Part shown: positions 44,513 to 55,311 of the stretch, piece by piece
How the letters are laid out: each line of letters starts with the position of its first letter
Position numbering within the stretch: position 1 is the first letter of the stretch
Assembly: GCA_035504415.1 (NCBI GenBank)
Contig: DATJRY010000012.1
Coordinates: 186,001 to 250,000, forward strand
Direction of reading: 5' to 3'
DNA from: Candidatus Sulfotelmatobacter sp.
Lineage (GTDB): Bacteria > Vulcanimicrobiota > Vulcanimicrobiia > Vulcanimicrobiales > Vulcanimicrobiaceae
DNA length: 64,000 bases
Notes under the pieces: model-generated
Database searches by the model: none
Seen by the model: the letters and a program-made list of their open reading frames with translations, nothing else
Told to the model about the DNA's origin: nothing
Made by a program: the position numbers and the translations under genes

Positions 44513-45784
44513 GTGAAGACTCACCTCGTCGCCGCGCTCGACGCGGCGCGGGCGCTCCCGGCCACGCCGGCGCCCGATGCGATCCTGGCCGAGGCGCTCC
44601 GGCGCCTCGCCGGCGAAGCGCAACGCGGCCTGGTCGGCGTCCTCAACGGGACCGGCATCCTGCTGCACACCAACCTCGGCCGCGCGCCGCTGGCCGCCGC
44701 GGCGCTCGACGCCATCGCGACGACCGCGGGCGGCGCCTCGAACGTCGAATACGACCTCGCCGCCGGCGCGCGCGGGTCGCGCTACGACCGGCTCGGCGCA
44801 CTGCTGCGCGCGGCGACCGGTGCGCAGGACGCGCTGGTCGTGAACAACGGCGCGGCCGCGGTGTTGCTGGCGCTCGACACGCTCGCGCGCGGTCCGGGGG
44901 GCGAACCGCGCGAGGTGATCGTCGCGCGCAACCAGCTGATCGAGATCGGCGGCGGTTTTCGCTTGCCCGACGTGTTGGCGCGCAGCGGCGCGCGACTGGT
45001 AGAAGTCGGTACCACCAACAAGGTGCGCATCGACGACTACGCGCGCGCGCTCTCGCCGCGCACCGCGCTGCTGCTGCGCGCGCATCCCTCGAACTTTCGT
45101 CTCGCCGGATTCACCAGCGAGGTCGGCGGCGCGGAGCTCGCCGCGCTCGGGGCGCGTGCCGGCGTGCCGGTGCTCGAGGACCTCGGCAGCGGCGCCCTGC
45201 ACGACCTGCGCGAGTACGGGCTGCCGCGCGAGCGCACGGTGCAGGACGCCGTCGCCGACGGCATCGACCTGATCGCGTTCTCCGGCGACAAGCTGCTCGG
45301 CGGTCCGCAGGCGGGGATCCTCGTCGGCCGGACCGCCGCCGTCGCGCGCGTGCGGACGAACCCGCTGTTGCGCGCGCTGCGCGTCGGCGCGCCGACGATC
45401 GCCGCGCTCGGTGCGACGCTGCGCCTGCACCTCGAGCCGGGTGGGCGCGAACGGGTACCGCTGTACCGGATGCTGGCGGCCTCGCCGGAGGCCTTGCGGG
45501 CGCGCGCCGAGGCGCTGCGCGCGCGCCTGCCGGGGCTCGATCTGCGCGTGGTCGCGGTCGAAGGCTACGTCGGCGGCGGGACGCTGCCGCTGGCGCCGCT
45601 GCCCTCGATCGCGCTGGCGTGGCGGCCCGCCGGCGGCGGCCTCGACGCCGCGCTGGGACGACTGCGCGCCGGGACGCCGCCGCTGATCGCGCGGGCCGAG
45701 GGCGACGCCGTCGCGATCGACGTGCGCACGATACCACCCGAACGGGACGGGGACCTCGCGGCGCTGCTCGAAGCCGCGCAGTAG
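44513..45784 (+). CDS. selA: L-seryl-tRNA(Sec) selenium transferase
   Basis: 423 residues from GTG 44513. PLP-dependent fold type I enzyme: GVLNGTGILLHTNLGRAPLA (family signature), VNNGAAAVLLAL, SGDKLLGGPQAGILVG with the PLP lysine near 259. Converts Ser-tRNA(Sec) to Sec-tRNA(Sec) using selenophosphate. The usual N-terminal helical segment is encoded just upstream in frame (ALPAVHRLLDEPPIARFVAL, from about 44,430) but without any ATG, GTG or TTG, so a non-canonical start or a lost start is possible. Followed by selB with no gap. No selD or tRNA-Sec gene is in the window. Confidence 0.94.
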   Translation: MKTHLVAALDAARALPATPAPDAILAEALRRLAGEAQRGLVGVLNGTGILLHTNLGRAPLAAAALDAIATTAGGASNVEYDLAAGARGSRYDRLGALLRAATGAQDALVVNNGAAAVLLALDTLARGPGGEPREVIVARNQLIEIGGGFRLPDVLARSGARLVEVGTTNKVRIDDYARALSPRTALLLRAHPSNFRLAGFTSEVGGAELAALGARAGVPVLEDLGSGALHDLREYGLPRERTVQDAVADGIDLIAFSGDKLLGGPQAGILVGRTAAVARVRTNPLLRALRVGAPTIAALGATLRLHLEPGGRERVPLYRMLAASPEALRARAEALRARLPGLDLRVVAVEGYVGGGTLPLAPLPSIALAWRPAGGGLDAALGRLRAGTPPLIARAEGDAVAIDVRTIPPERDGDLAALLEAAQ

Positions 45785-47650
45785 ATGCACGTCGTCGGCA
45801 CCGCTGGTCACGTCGACCACGGAAAATCCGCGCTGGTCCGTGCGTTGACCGGCACCGAGCCCGACCGTTGGCTCGAGGAGCGGCTGCGCGGGATGACGCT
45901 CGACTTGGGCTTCGCGCTGCTGCGCGACCCGGACGGGGTCGAGGCGGGGATCGTCGACGTTCCGGGCCACGAGCGGTTCGTGCACACGATGCTGGCGGGC
46001 GCTGCCGGCATGGAGCTGGTGCTGTTCGTCGTCGCCGCCAACGAGGGTGTGCGGCCGCAGACCGTCGAGCACCTCGCGATCCTTGACCTGCTCGGCGTGC
46101 GGCGCGCGCTGCTGGTGCTGACCAAGGCCGATCTCGTCGACGCGCCGACGCTGGCGGCCAGCGAAGCGGCGCTGCGCGCGGCGGTGCGCGGCACCTTCGC
46201 CGAAGACGCGCCGGCCATCGCCGTCTCGAGCGTGACCGGTGCCGGGCTCGACGCGCTGCGGGCGGCCGTGCGCGACGCGCTGCGGTCGCTGCCCGTGCGG
46301 CCCGCGCATGCGCCGGCGTTCCTGCCGATCGACCGCGTCTTCGCGCTTGCCGGACACGGCACCATCGTCACCGGCACGCTCACGCAAGGGACGCTGCGCA
46401 TCGGTGACGTGGTGCAGGTCGACCCGCCCGGGCGCAGCGTGCGCGTGCGCTCGCTGCAAGTCTTCGGTGAAACGAAGAGCGAGGTCGCCGGCGGCGCGCG
46501 GGTGGCGGTGAACCTACCCGGCGTCGAGGTCGGCGAGCTGCACCGCGGCGCGGTGTTGGCCGACGCGAGCTTGTCGCCGCGCGCGGCCGTGCGCGTGCGC
46601 TTTCGCCCGCTGCCCGACGCGTTGCCGTTGCTGCGGCGGCGCACGCCGGTGCGCGCGCATCTCGGCGCGGCGGAAATTCTCGGCACGCTGGTGTTCGACG
46701 CGCAGCCCGTCGACCTCGCTGCCGTCGAGGCGACGCTGCACCTGCGCCGCCCGGCGATCGTCCATCCCGACGAGCCGTTCGTGGCGCGCGCGGTCTCACC
46801 GAAACGGCTGCTCGGCGGCGGCACCGTCGCCGGTGCGGCCGAGGTGCGCGCGGACGGCGTCGCCCCCGACGTCGCGGCCGTCTTGGCGGCGCTGAGCGCG
46901 ACGGGTTTGGTACCGCGGTCGGCGGCCGAGCTGGGCGCGCGCGCGAACGTGCGCGAGGAACGCGCCGCGGACATCTTGGCGGACGCCGGCGCGCGCGGTG
47001 CGGCGCGGCGCGTGCAGCGGCCGACGGCCTACGTCGACGGCGACGCGGCCGACGCGTTCGGGTCACGCGTGCTCGGAGTCCTGGCGCAGCGCGAGCACGA
47101 CGCGCCGTGGATTCTCGGTACGACCTCGCTCGCGCTGGCGCGCGCGCTCGAGATCGACGAGAGCGTGCTGGTGCGGCTGTTGGCGATCGAGGTCGACGAC
47201 GGCCGCATCGCCAGCCGCGCCGGCTACTACGCGACGCCCGGACACGCGCCGCGGCTGACGGCGGAGCAGCGCGCGTTCTTCGAGCGGGTCGTCCCCGCCG
47301 ACGCGGAGCAGCCGTTGCTGCCGGTCGCGCTCGACGCCGTCGTCGCCGAGCTGCGCCGCGCGCGCATTCCGGGACTCGCGCAGGCCTTCGACGCGCTGCT
47401 CGCGACCGGCGCGCTGGTGAAGGTCGCCGGCGACGTGTACCGCGGCGCGCAGGTGGCCGAGATCCGCAGCCGTCTGGAGACCGCGATCCGGCGCGAAGGA
47501 CCGATCACCATGGCGCGCTTCCGCGACGCGGTCGGGACGACGCGCAAGTATGCCGTGCCGCTGATGGAATGGTTCGATGCGACCGGCGTGACCGTCCGCG
47601 ACGGCGACCGGCGCGCGCTGCGCCGCCCCGACCGGGTTGCCGCGGTCTAG
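45785..47650 (+). CDS. selB: Selenocysteine-specific elongation factor SelB
   Basis: 621 residues from ATG 45785, directly after the selA stop. GTPase domain: G1 GHVDHGKS (residues 8-15), switch GMTLDLGF, G3 DVPGHE, G4 TKAD. EF-Tu-like domains II and III follow (HGTIVTGTLTQGTLRIGDVV), then four winged helices at the C-terminus (for example AELGARANVREERAADILAD and GPITMARFRDAVGTTRKYAV) that bind the SECIS hairpin. Delivers Sec-tRNA to UGA codons. With selA it shows that this organism makes selenoproteins. Confidence 0.95.
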   Translation: MHVVGTAGHVDHGKSALVRALTGTEPDRWLEERLRGMTLDLGFALLRDPDGVEAGIVDVPGHERFVHTMLAGAAGMELVLFVVAANEGVRPQTVEHLAILDLLGVRRALLVLTKADLVDAPTLAASEAALRAAVRGTFAEDAPAIAVSSVTGAGLDALRAAVRDALRSLPVRPAHAPAFLPIDRVFALAGHGTIVTGTLTQGTLRIGDVVQVDPPGRSVRVRSLQVFGETKSEVAGGARVAVNLPGVEVGELHRGAVLADASLSPRAAVRVRFRPLPDALPLLRRRTPVRAHLGAAEILGTLVFDAQPVDLAAVEATLHLRRPAIVHPDEPFVARAVSPKRLLGGGTVAGAAEVRADGVAPDVAAVLAALSATGLVPRSAAELGARANVREERAADILADAGARGAARRVQRPTAYVDGDAADAFGSRVLGVLAQREHDAPWILGTTSLALARALEIDESVLVRLLAIEVDDGRIASRAGYYATPGHAPRLTAEQRAFFERVVPADAEQPLLPVALDAVVAELRRARIPGLAQAFDALLATGALVKVAGDVYRGAQVAEIRSRLETAIRREGPITMARFRDAVGTTRKYAVPLMEWFDATGVTVRDGDRRALRRPDRVAAV

Positions 47651-47654
47651 CCGC

Positions 47655-50615
47655 ATGCGCTCGCGCGAGGACGATTTCACCACCGACGCGCGGGCGCTGG
47701 CCGAGACGCTGCCGGTCATCGTCTGGCACGCCGACGCATCGGGCGCCTACGATTACTTCAGCGCGGACTGGTACGCGTACACGGGGATCAGCGAAGAGGC
47801 GTGCGCGGGCAACGGCTGGCTGGCGTGCGTCCACCCCGACGACGCCGATCGCGCCGCCAACGCGTGGCGCATCGCGATCGACGTGCGCTTGCCGCTCGAC
47901 GCCGAGTTTCGCGTGCGCCGCCGCGACGGCGCCTACCGGTGGTTTCTCTCGCGCGGCCAGCTGCAGAACGACGACGATCCCGCCTCGGCCTGGCTCGGCG
48001 CCTGCGTCGACATCGACGATCAGAAACGGATGGAGCTGCAGTTCCGCACCATCGCCGAGGTCGTCCCGCAGATGGTGTTCACCACCTTGGCCGACGGCGC
48101 GGTCGAATACGTCAACGCCGTGATGTACGAGTACAGCGGCAAGCCGCCGGCCTCGCTGACGGGCTGGAGCTGGCTCGACGTCATCCACCCCGACGACGTC
48201 GAGCACTACGTCGCGACGTGGCGTACCGCGCTCGAGCGCGGTGACCGTTTCGAGGTGCGGGTGCGCATGCTGCGCCGCGACGGTGACTACCGCTGGTTCC
48301 TCACCCGCGCCGTCGCCGTGCGCGACCCCTCGACCGGCGTCATCGCGCGCTGGTTCGGAACCGGCACCGACGTCCACGAGCTCAGCGGCGCGGCGGTGCG
48401 CAACGCGTTCGTCGCCCGCGCCGAGGACCTGTTCGCCAGCGAGCTCGACTCCGACGCGATCCTGCGCGCGGTGGTCGGCGCGGCGGTGGTCGCGTTCGCC
48501 GACTACTGCTTCGTCGACCTCGCCAGCGACGACGGGACGCTCGAACGGGCCGTCGTCGAGCATCGCGATCCGCGCCGGCGCGAGGCGCAGCAGCGTTCGA
48601 TCGGCGAGCGCATTCCGATGGAACACCTCATCCACCCGGTCGCGACGGCCTGGCGCAGCGGCGAGAGCGTGCTGGTTCCGCGCATCGACGAGAGCTGGTG
48701 GAGGCGCGCCGCCGCGAGCGAAGCGCAGCTCAACCGCATGCGCGAGGAGGAAGTCGCCTCGCTGATCTGCGTGGTGCTGGCGGCGCGCGGACGCCGCTTC
48801 GGCGTGCTGACCTTCTGCCGCAACCGCGGCGCGGCCAGCTACAGCGAGTCGGACTTGGCGACGGCCGAAGACCTCGCGCGGCGGATCGGGCCCGCGCTCG
48901 AGAACGCGCGGCTCTACCAGGAGGCGCGCGCGGCGGCCGAGACGCAACGGCGCATCGCCGAACGCGAGGCGTTCTATGCGCGGCTGGGCGATCAGCTCTC
49001 GCGCACGCTGGATCTGCGCACGACGCTCGACACCGCGACCCGGCTGCTCGTCCCCGACTTTGCCGACTGGGCCGTCGTCAACCTGGTCGACGCCGACGAC
49101 GAGCTGTACTTGGCGTCGACCGCGCATCGCGACGCGGCGCTCGAAGAGCGCGCGCGGCCGCTGCTCGGCTCGCGCTACATCGCCCGCCGCGCGACGACCG
49201 GATCGGCGCAGGTGGCGCGCTCGAACCGTCCGCTGCTCTCGGGCAACGTGCCCTCGCGCAACATCGAAGGCATCGCCGAGCCGTACCGCGCCACGGTCCG
49301 TCAGTTCGGCGTCACCTCGTCGATCGTCGTCCCGGTCGCGTTCGGCGGAATCGTGCGCGGCACGATCGCGGTCATGTACGACCGCACCTCGGGCCGCGAG
49401 TACAGCGACGACGACGTGCCGGTGATGGTCGAGGTCGCACGGCGCATCGCGCCGGCGATCGGCAACGCGGAAGCCTACGAGCGCGAGCGGCGCGTCGCGC
49501 GCACGTTCCAAGCCGCCGCGCTGACCACCGAGCTGCCGCGCGTGCCCGGGATGGCGTTCGACGCGCTCTACGAGGCCGGCCGCAGCGAAGCGCTGCTCGG
49601 CGGCGACTGGTACGACGCCTTCCGCCTCCCCGACGGGCGGATCGTCGTCTCGGTCGGCGACGTGGCGGGCAGCGGGCTCGACGCGGCGGCGACGATGGCG
49701 GCGATCCGGCAGAGCTTGCGCGGCGTGGCGGCGATCGACGCCGATCCGTCGGTCATGCTCGACGCCGCCGATCGCGTGCTGCGCTCGCAGACGCGCGACC
49801 GCTTCGTCACGGCGTGGGTCGGCGTGCTCGACCCGCTATGGGAGACGCTGGTCTGCGCGGGCGCCGGACATCCGCCGCCGCTGCGACGGCTGCGCGACGG
49901 CAGCGTCGACGCATTGCCCGGCGGCGGCTTGCCGCTGGGCTTGCGCGAGCGCGGTCAGGACGGCTCGCAGCGCATCGCACTGGCGCCCGGGACGACGTTC
50001 TTGCTCTACACCGACGGTCTGGTCGAAGCGGGCCGCGATTTGTTGGCCGGCGAGCTGGCGGTGATCGCCGCGCTGGCCGAGGCCGACATAACCGCCGCGC
50101 CGGCCAAGTCGATCCACGACGCCGTGCTCGGCAACGCGGGCGCGATCGACGACGTCGCGCTGCTGGTGGTCGCGTACGGCGAGTCGCTGAGCGCGCTCGG
50201 GGGCGGCCGCGGCGCGCGCCACTGGCGCTTCGACGCTGCCGACGGCGAGGTCGCCGCGGCGGTGCGCGCGGAGATCGCCGCCGCGCTGGCGGCCCGCGAC
50301 GTCTCGCCTGCCGACGGCGTGACGGCCGAGCTCATCTTCACCGAACTGGTCGGCAACGCGCAGCGCCATGCGCCCGGGCAGGTCGACGTCGCGCTGGACC
50401 TGAGCGGCGAGCAGCCGGTGCTGCACGTGGTCGACGGCGGCGGCGGCTTCCGCCACAACGCGCGGCTGCCGGCCGACGCGCTGGCCGAGAGCGGTCGCGG
50501 CCTCTACATCGTCGCCTCGTTCGCGGACGAGTTCGCGGTCAGCCGCGCGCCGAGCGGCGGCGCGCACGTGCGTGCCGTGCTGCGCGGCCGGTTGCGCCAA
50601 CCCTCCGACGCTTAG
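47655..50615 (+). CDS. PAS-GAF sensor with SpoIIE phosphatase and RsbW-like kinase domains
   Basis: 986 residues from ATG 47655. Order: PAS with PAC (about 10-125; LPVIVWHADASGAYDYFSAD), a second PAS (130-250), GAF (about 260-420), GAF (440-620), PP2C/SpoIIE phosphatase (about 625-850; GGDWYDAFRLPDGRIVVSVG, DVAGSGLDAAA, LYTDGLVEA) and a histidine-kinase-like ATPase of the RsbW/SpoIIAB type at the end (FTELVGNAQRHAPGQV, GRGLYIV). Both the anti-anti-sigma phosphatase and the anti-sigma kinase activity are thus on one chain, a partner-switching stress sensor. No sigma factor or STAS gene is adjacent. Confidence 0.93.
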   Translation: MRSREDDFTTDARALAETLPVIVWHADASGAYDYFSADWYAYTGISEEACAGNGWLACVHPDDADRAANAWRIAIDVRLPLDAEFRVRRRDGAYRWFLSRGQLQNDDDPASAWLGACVDIDDQKRMELQFRTIAEVVPQMVFTTLADGAVEYVNAVMYEYSGKPPASLTGWSWLDVIHPDDVEHYVATWRTALERGDRFEVRVRMLRRDGDYRWFLTRAVAVRDPSTGVIARWFGTGTDVHELSGAAVRNAFVARAEDLFASELDSDAILRAVVGAAVVAFADYCFVDLASDDGTLERAVVEHRDPRRREAQQRSIGERIPMEHLIHPVATAWRSGESVLVPRIDESWWRRAAASEAQLNRMREEEVASLICVVLAARGRRFGVLTFCRNRGAASYSESDLATAEDLARRIGPALENARLYQEARAAAETQRRIAEREAFYARLGDQLSRTLDLRTTLDTATRLLVPDFADWAVVNLVDADDELYLASTAHRDAALEERARPLLGSRYIARRATTGSAQVARSNRPLLSGNVPSRNIEGIAEPYRATVRQFGVTSSIVVPVAFGGIVRGTIAVMYDRTSGREYSDDDVPVMVEVARRIAPAIGNAEAYERERRVARTFQAAALTTELPRVPGMAFDALYEAGRSEALLGGDWYDAFRLPDGRIVVSVGDVAGSGLDAAATMAAIRQSLRGVAAIDADPSVMLDAADRVLRSQTRDRFVTAWVGVLDPLWETLVCAGAGHPPPLRRLRDGSVDALPGGGLPLGLRERGQDGSQRIALAPGTTFLLYTDGLVEAGRDLLAGELAVIAALAEADITAAPAKSIHDAVLGNAGAIDDVALLVVAYGESLSALGGGRGARHWRFDAADGEVAAAVRAEIAAALAARDVSPADGVTAELIFTELVGNAQRHAPGQVDVALDLSGEQPVLHVVDGGGGFRHNARLPADALAESGRGLYIVASFADEFAVSRAPSGGAHVRAVLRGRLRQPSDA

Positions 50616-51451
50616 CGCGCGGCTTCGATGGCGGCGTAGATGCGGCGGCGCCGCGCGCGCGCGGACTCGCGCGCGCCGTCGCCCCAATAGCGCAGGTCGG
50701 CGTCGGCGTCGAGCGCCGCGATCGCCTCGCCGGCGTCGAGGTCGGGGACCACGCTGCGCGCGACCGCGGCGAACGTGCGCAGGCCACCCAGATCGGCGCT
50801 CGCGAGCGGTCCGGTGGCGGCCCAGCGCGGGCCCAGCGCCAGCTCGACGGCCGCGTCGACGTCGCGCGCGTCGGCGACGCCGCTGGTGACGAGCGCCGCC
50901 GCTTCGCGCAACAGCGCGAACTGCAGCCGGTTGATGAGGAAGCCGGTGGCCGCCAGCCGCAGCCGCAGCACGCGCATCGAGATCTCGCCCAGCCAGCGCT
51001 CGACGGTCTGCAGCGCGGTCGCGTCGGCCTGCGTCGGCGCGATCAGCTCGGTCAGCGGCACCAGCGTGACCGGATGGACCATGTGCGCGACGATGACGCG
51101 GCCGGGGTTGGCGAGCCCCTCGCCCAGCACGTCCGGCGGGAACGACGAGGTGCCCGACGCGATCGGCACGTGCTCGCCGATCACCGCTTCCAGCTGGCGA
51201 TAGAGCGCACGCTTTTGCTCGAGGTCTTCTTGGATCGTCTCGGCGACCAGCTCGGTGTCGGCCACCGCGTCCAAACCGACCGCGATGCGCACGCCTTCGC
51301 CCTGCATCCCGCTCTCGCGCGAGGCGTCGTCGAGCGCCGTCCGCCCGCGCGCGGCGTCGCGCGCGATCAACGTCGTCTCGCAGCCGTAGGCGGCGCAGCG
51401 CAAGGCCAGCTGCGCGCCCATCGTGCCGGCGCCGACGATCGCGACCCGCAT
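50612..51451 (-). CDS. 3-hydroxyacyl-CoA dehydrogenase-family protein
   Basis: 279 residues from ATG 51451, whose A is shared with the stop of the upstream gene (TGATG). NAD-binding MRVAIVGAGTMGAQLALRCA; catalytic Ser region GTSSFPPDVL, His in AHMVHPVTLVPLTEL and Asn in ATGFLINRLQFALLREAAAL, the Ser-His-Asn set of the HAD family. Most likely oxidises a 3-hydroxyacyl-CoA, or a hydroxyacid as in the lambda-crystallin group. In this cluster, 3-hydroxybutyryl-CoA from the mutase would be a fitting substrate. The stop overlaps that of the convergent phosphatase gene. Confidence 0.85.
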   Translation of the reverse strand: MRVAIVGAGTMGAQLALRCAAYGCETTLIARDAARGRTALDDASRESGMQGEGVRIAVGLDAVADTELVAETIQEDLEQKRALYRQLEAVIGEHVPIASGTSSFPPDVLGEGLANPGRVIVAHMVHPVTLVPLTELIAPTQADATALQTVERWLGEISMRVLRLRLAATGFLINRLQFALLREAAALVTSGVADARDVDAAVELALGPRWAATGPLASADLGGLRTFAAVARSVVPDLDAGEAIAALDADADLRYWGDGARESARARRRRIYAAIEAAR

Positions 51452-52809
51452 CAGACCGCCACCGCCAGGCGCGCGTCTTGCTCGCGGCGCAGCCGCCACA
51501 AGAACGAGTCGTCGTCGAAGGTGACGTCGCCCTCGCCGATCGGGTGATCGGCGGGCACGTCGCGCGTCAGCCGTAAGCCGTGCGCGAGGCCCATCGGCAC
51601 CAGCCGTTCGGCGCGCGCTCGGGTCGCCGGCACGCACGACCCGTAGACCGCGTAACCGCCTTCGCCGTCGATCAGCTCGCCGGCGCGCAGCGCGCGCCGC
51701 GTCGCGCACACGACCTCGCCGCGCTGGCCCGCGTACGGTGCGCCGGTCGGCTCGCCGCGCAGCGCGACGGAGGCGATCGAGACCCCGATCTCCAGGCCGA
51801 TCAGATGATACGGACGCCACATGGCCGCGTAGCGGCCGCCGGGATCGGTCGCGACGCCGTACTCGCCGAAGCACCGGCGCGCGTAGTCGCTCTCGGCGGT
51901 GAAGGTGACGTACACGCCCCAGCGCAGGTGGTCGTCGACGAAGCTCTCGTCGTCGCGCACGCACGAGACGACGTCGACCATCCCCGCGCGCGGCAAGATC
52001 CCGCCGTCCTCGCGCGGGCGCAGCAGCGTGGGCAGCTCGTACGTCGAGGCCGGCACGAACGAGAGACCGTCGTCGGGGACGTCGAGTCCGGTCGCGTTGG
52101 CGACCGCGACCATCTCGATCGCCGACTTCGTCCCGTCGAGGAACGAGTTGAACATCTTGGCGTTGAACCCGCCGTTCGCGATCTGTTCCGCGGTGAAGCC
52201 GTAGTAGCCGAACGCGGTGTCCGGCGTCGAGCGGCGGTAGAGCGGGGCGAACTTGGTGCCCTTGCCGGCGGCGACGACCGCGAAGCCGCAGGTGCGCGCC
52301 CAGTCGACCAGCTCGCAGATGATCGCCGGCTGGTCGCCGTAGGCCATCGAGTAGATCGCACCGTTCTTGCGCGCCAGCTCGTGCAGCGCCGGGCCGACGA
52401 CGACGTCGGCTTCGACCGTCACCATCACGACGTGCACGCCGCGCTCGAGCGCGCGATAGGCGTGCAGCGCGCCGGCTTCTTCGTGACCCGTCGCTTCGAT
52501 CAGCACGTCCAGCTCGCAGGCCGTCGCCGTCTCGCCGCCGGCGACCAGCGCGGTGCGCCCCGAACGCGCCACGTCGTTGGCGGAACCGCTGCTCGTCGCC
52601 TCGGCGAACGCGTCGCGCGGCCAACCCGCGGCGACCGCCGCGTCGCGTGCGCGACCGACGTCGAGGTCCGCCAAGACCGCGAGCCGCACGCCGGTCATCG
52701 CGCGCAGCTGCGCCAGGATCATAGTGCCGAACTTGCCGGCGCCGACCAGACCGACGCGAATCGGCCGGCCGGCCGCCTCACGTGCGGCCAAGCCTCGAGC
52801 GAGGTTCAT
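51451..52809 (-). CDS. NAD(P)-dependent oxidoreductase with C-terminal SAF domain
   Basis: 452 residues. N-terminal Rossmann fold (IRVGLVGAGKFGTMILAQLR, then VRLAVLADLDVGRARDAA), a central homoserine-dehydrogenase-like region (LDVLIEATGHEEAGALHAYR, FGYYGFTAEQIANGGFNAKM, FNSFLDGTKSAIEMVAVANA), and a SAF domain at the end (ALRAGELIDGEGGYAVYG, GLAHGLRLTRDVPADHPI). Members of this family are often misnamed as flagellar FlgA-like because of SAF. The reaction is unknown; it may handle a branched hydroxyacid or aldehyde feeding the acyl-CoA pathway next door. Starts at 52809, 60 bases after gntR. Confidence 0.85.
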   Translation of the reverse strand: MNLARGLAAREAAGRPIRVGLVGAGKFGTMILAQLRAMTGVRLAVLADLDVGRARDAAVAAGWPRDAFAEATSSGSANDVARSGRTALVAGGETATACELDVLIEATGHEEAGALHAYRALERGVHVVMVTVEADVVVGPALHELARKNGAIYSMAYGDQPAIICELVDWARTCGFAVVAAGKGTKFAPLYRRSTPDTAFGYYGFTAEQIANGGFNAKMFNSFLDGTKSAIEMVAVANATGLDVPDDGLSFVPASTYELPTLLRPREDGGILPRAGMVDVVSCVRDDESFVDDHLRWGVYVTFTAESDYARRCFGEYGVATDPGGRYAAMWRPYHLIGLEIGVSIASVALRGEPTGAPYAGQRGEVVCATRRALRAGELIDGEGGYAVYGSCVPATRARAERLVPMGLAHGLRLTRDVPADHPIGEGDVTFDDDSFLWRLRREQDARLAVAV

Positions 52810-52869
52810 CGGCCCGAGTTGCGCTCCCGGGCGCGGCCGAACCTGCGCGGCCGCCGCACGGCCGCGCTC

Positions 52870-53544
52870 CTAGCCGGTCGTGTGGGCGCCGTCGCGCAGA
52901 TGGGCCAGGATGATGTCGCGGCTGCCGACCAGGTGGCGCTCCAGGCGCGCTGCGGCCGCGTCGCCGTTGCCGTGCGCGACGGCGTGCGCGATCGCCTCGT
53001 GGTCGTCCCAGACGGCGGTCGGATAGGTGGCCAACTTCAGGTAGGCGTGCATGACGCGCATGATCTGCGACCACTGGCTGCCCAGGATGCCGATCAGATG
53101 CGGGTTGTGCGACGCGGCGGCGAGGTCGGCGTGGAAGTCGCGGTCGAGGTGGAACAGCGTCGCCAGCGCGCCGTCGGCGTGCGCGGCGGCCGCCGCGTCG
53201 GCTCGCTCGCGGGTCGCCTCGCGCAGGTCGGCCAGGCGCTCCGCGCCGCGCCGCGCGGCGAGCGTCTCGAGCGCCAGCCGCACGTCGTAGAGGTCGACCA
53301 CGTCCTTGGGCGAGAGCGGCCGCACGATCGTCCCGCGATGCGGGCTGATGATGACCAGCCCCTCGCCTTCGAGCGCGCGCAGCGCTTCGCGCAGGGGAAT
53401 ACGGCTGATCCCGAAGCGCTCGGCCAGCTCCTCCTGAACCAGCCGCTCCCCCGGCTGGTAGCGCCCGGTCAGAATCGCCTCGCGCAAGGCGTCGACGACG
53501 CCTTCGAAGCGGGTCTCCGGCCCCCGAGGGGACGATACGGCCAT
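52870..53544 (-). CDS. GntR-family (FadR subfamily) transcriptional regulator
   Basis: 224 residues from ATG 53544. Winged-helix domain residues 15-80: ALREAILTGRYQPGERLVQE, then LAERFGISRIPLREALRALE and GEGLVIISPHRGTIVRPLSP. The C-terminal all-helical FCD domain has the metal-binding pattern with Asp/His (LFHLDRDFHADLAAASHNPH, VWDDHEAIAHAVAHGN). First gene of the leftward operon and divergent from the mutase operon, with two GTATAC-centred dyads in between. It probably represses both operons and is released by a hydroxyacid or acyl-CoA. The binding site is seen, the ligand inferred. Confidence 0.92.
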   Translation of the reverse strand: MAVSSPRGPETRFEGVVDALREAILTGRYQPGERLVQEELAERFGISRIPLREALRALEGEGLVIISPHRGTIVRPLSPKDVVDLYDVRLALETLAARRGAERLADLREATRERADAAAAAHADGALATLFHLDRDFHADLAAASHNPHLIGILGSQWSQIMRVMHAYLKLATYPTAVWDDHEAIAHAVAHGNGDAAAARLERHLVGSRDIILAHLRDGAHTTG

Positions 53545-53550
53545 GGGTTC

Positions 53551-53604
53551 TGTATACGACCTTCGCGCAGGGATTGCCCTTGGCACCCGCCTATTGTATA
53601 CAAT
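53551..53604. promoter_or_regulatory. Paired GTATAC-centred operators of the GntR regulator
   Basis: ATTGTATACAAT (53593-53604) is a perfect 12-bp palindrome, and TGTATAC recurs at 53551-53557, centre to centre about 45 bases away. They flank the divergent promoters of the GntR gene (start 53544) and the mutase gene (start 53629). T-G-T-A-T-A-C-A dyads are typical FadR-subfamily targets, so autoregulation plus control of the mutase operon is likely. Confidence 0.75.
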
Positions 53605-53628
53605 CGGTACGCAACGGAGGACCGCCCC

Positions 53629-55307
<1,679 letters not shown>

Positions 55308-55311
<4 letters not shown>

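Noticed and set aside
51580-53628. Long open frame running into the mutase gene (683 extra codons)
   Set aside because: It lies antisense to the oxidoreductase and gntR genes, is Arg/Asp/His-rich as expected of a GC-rich shadow frame, and the mutase has its own GGAGG-ATG start at 53629.
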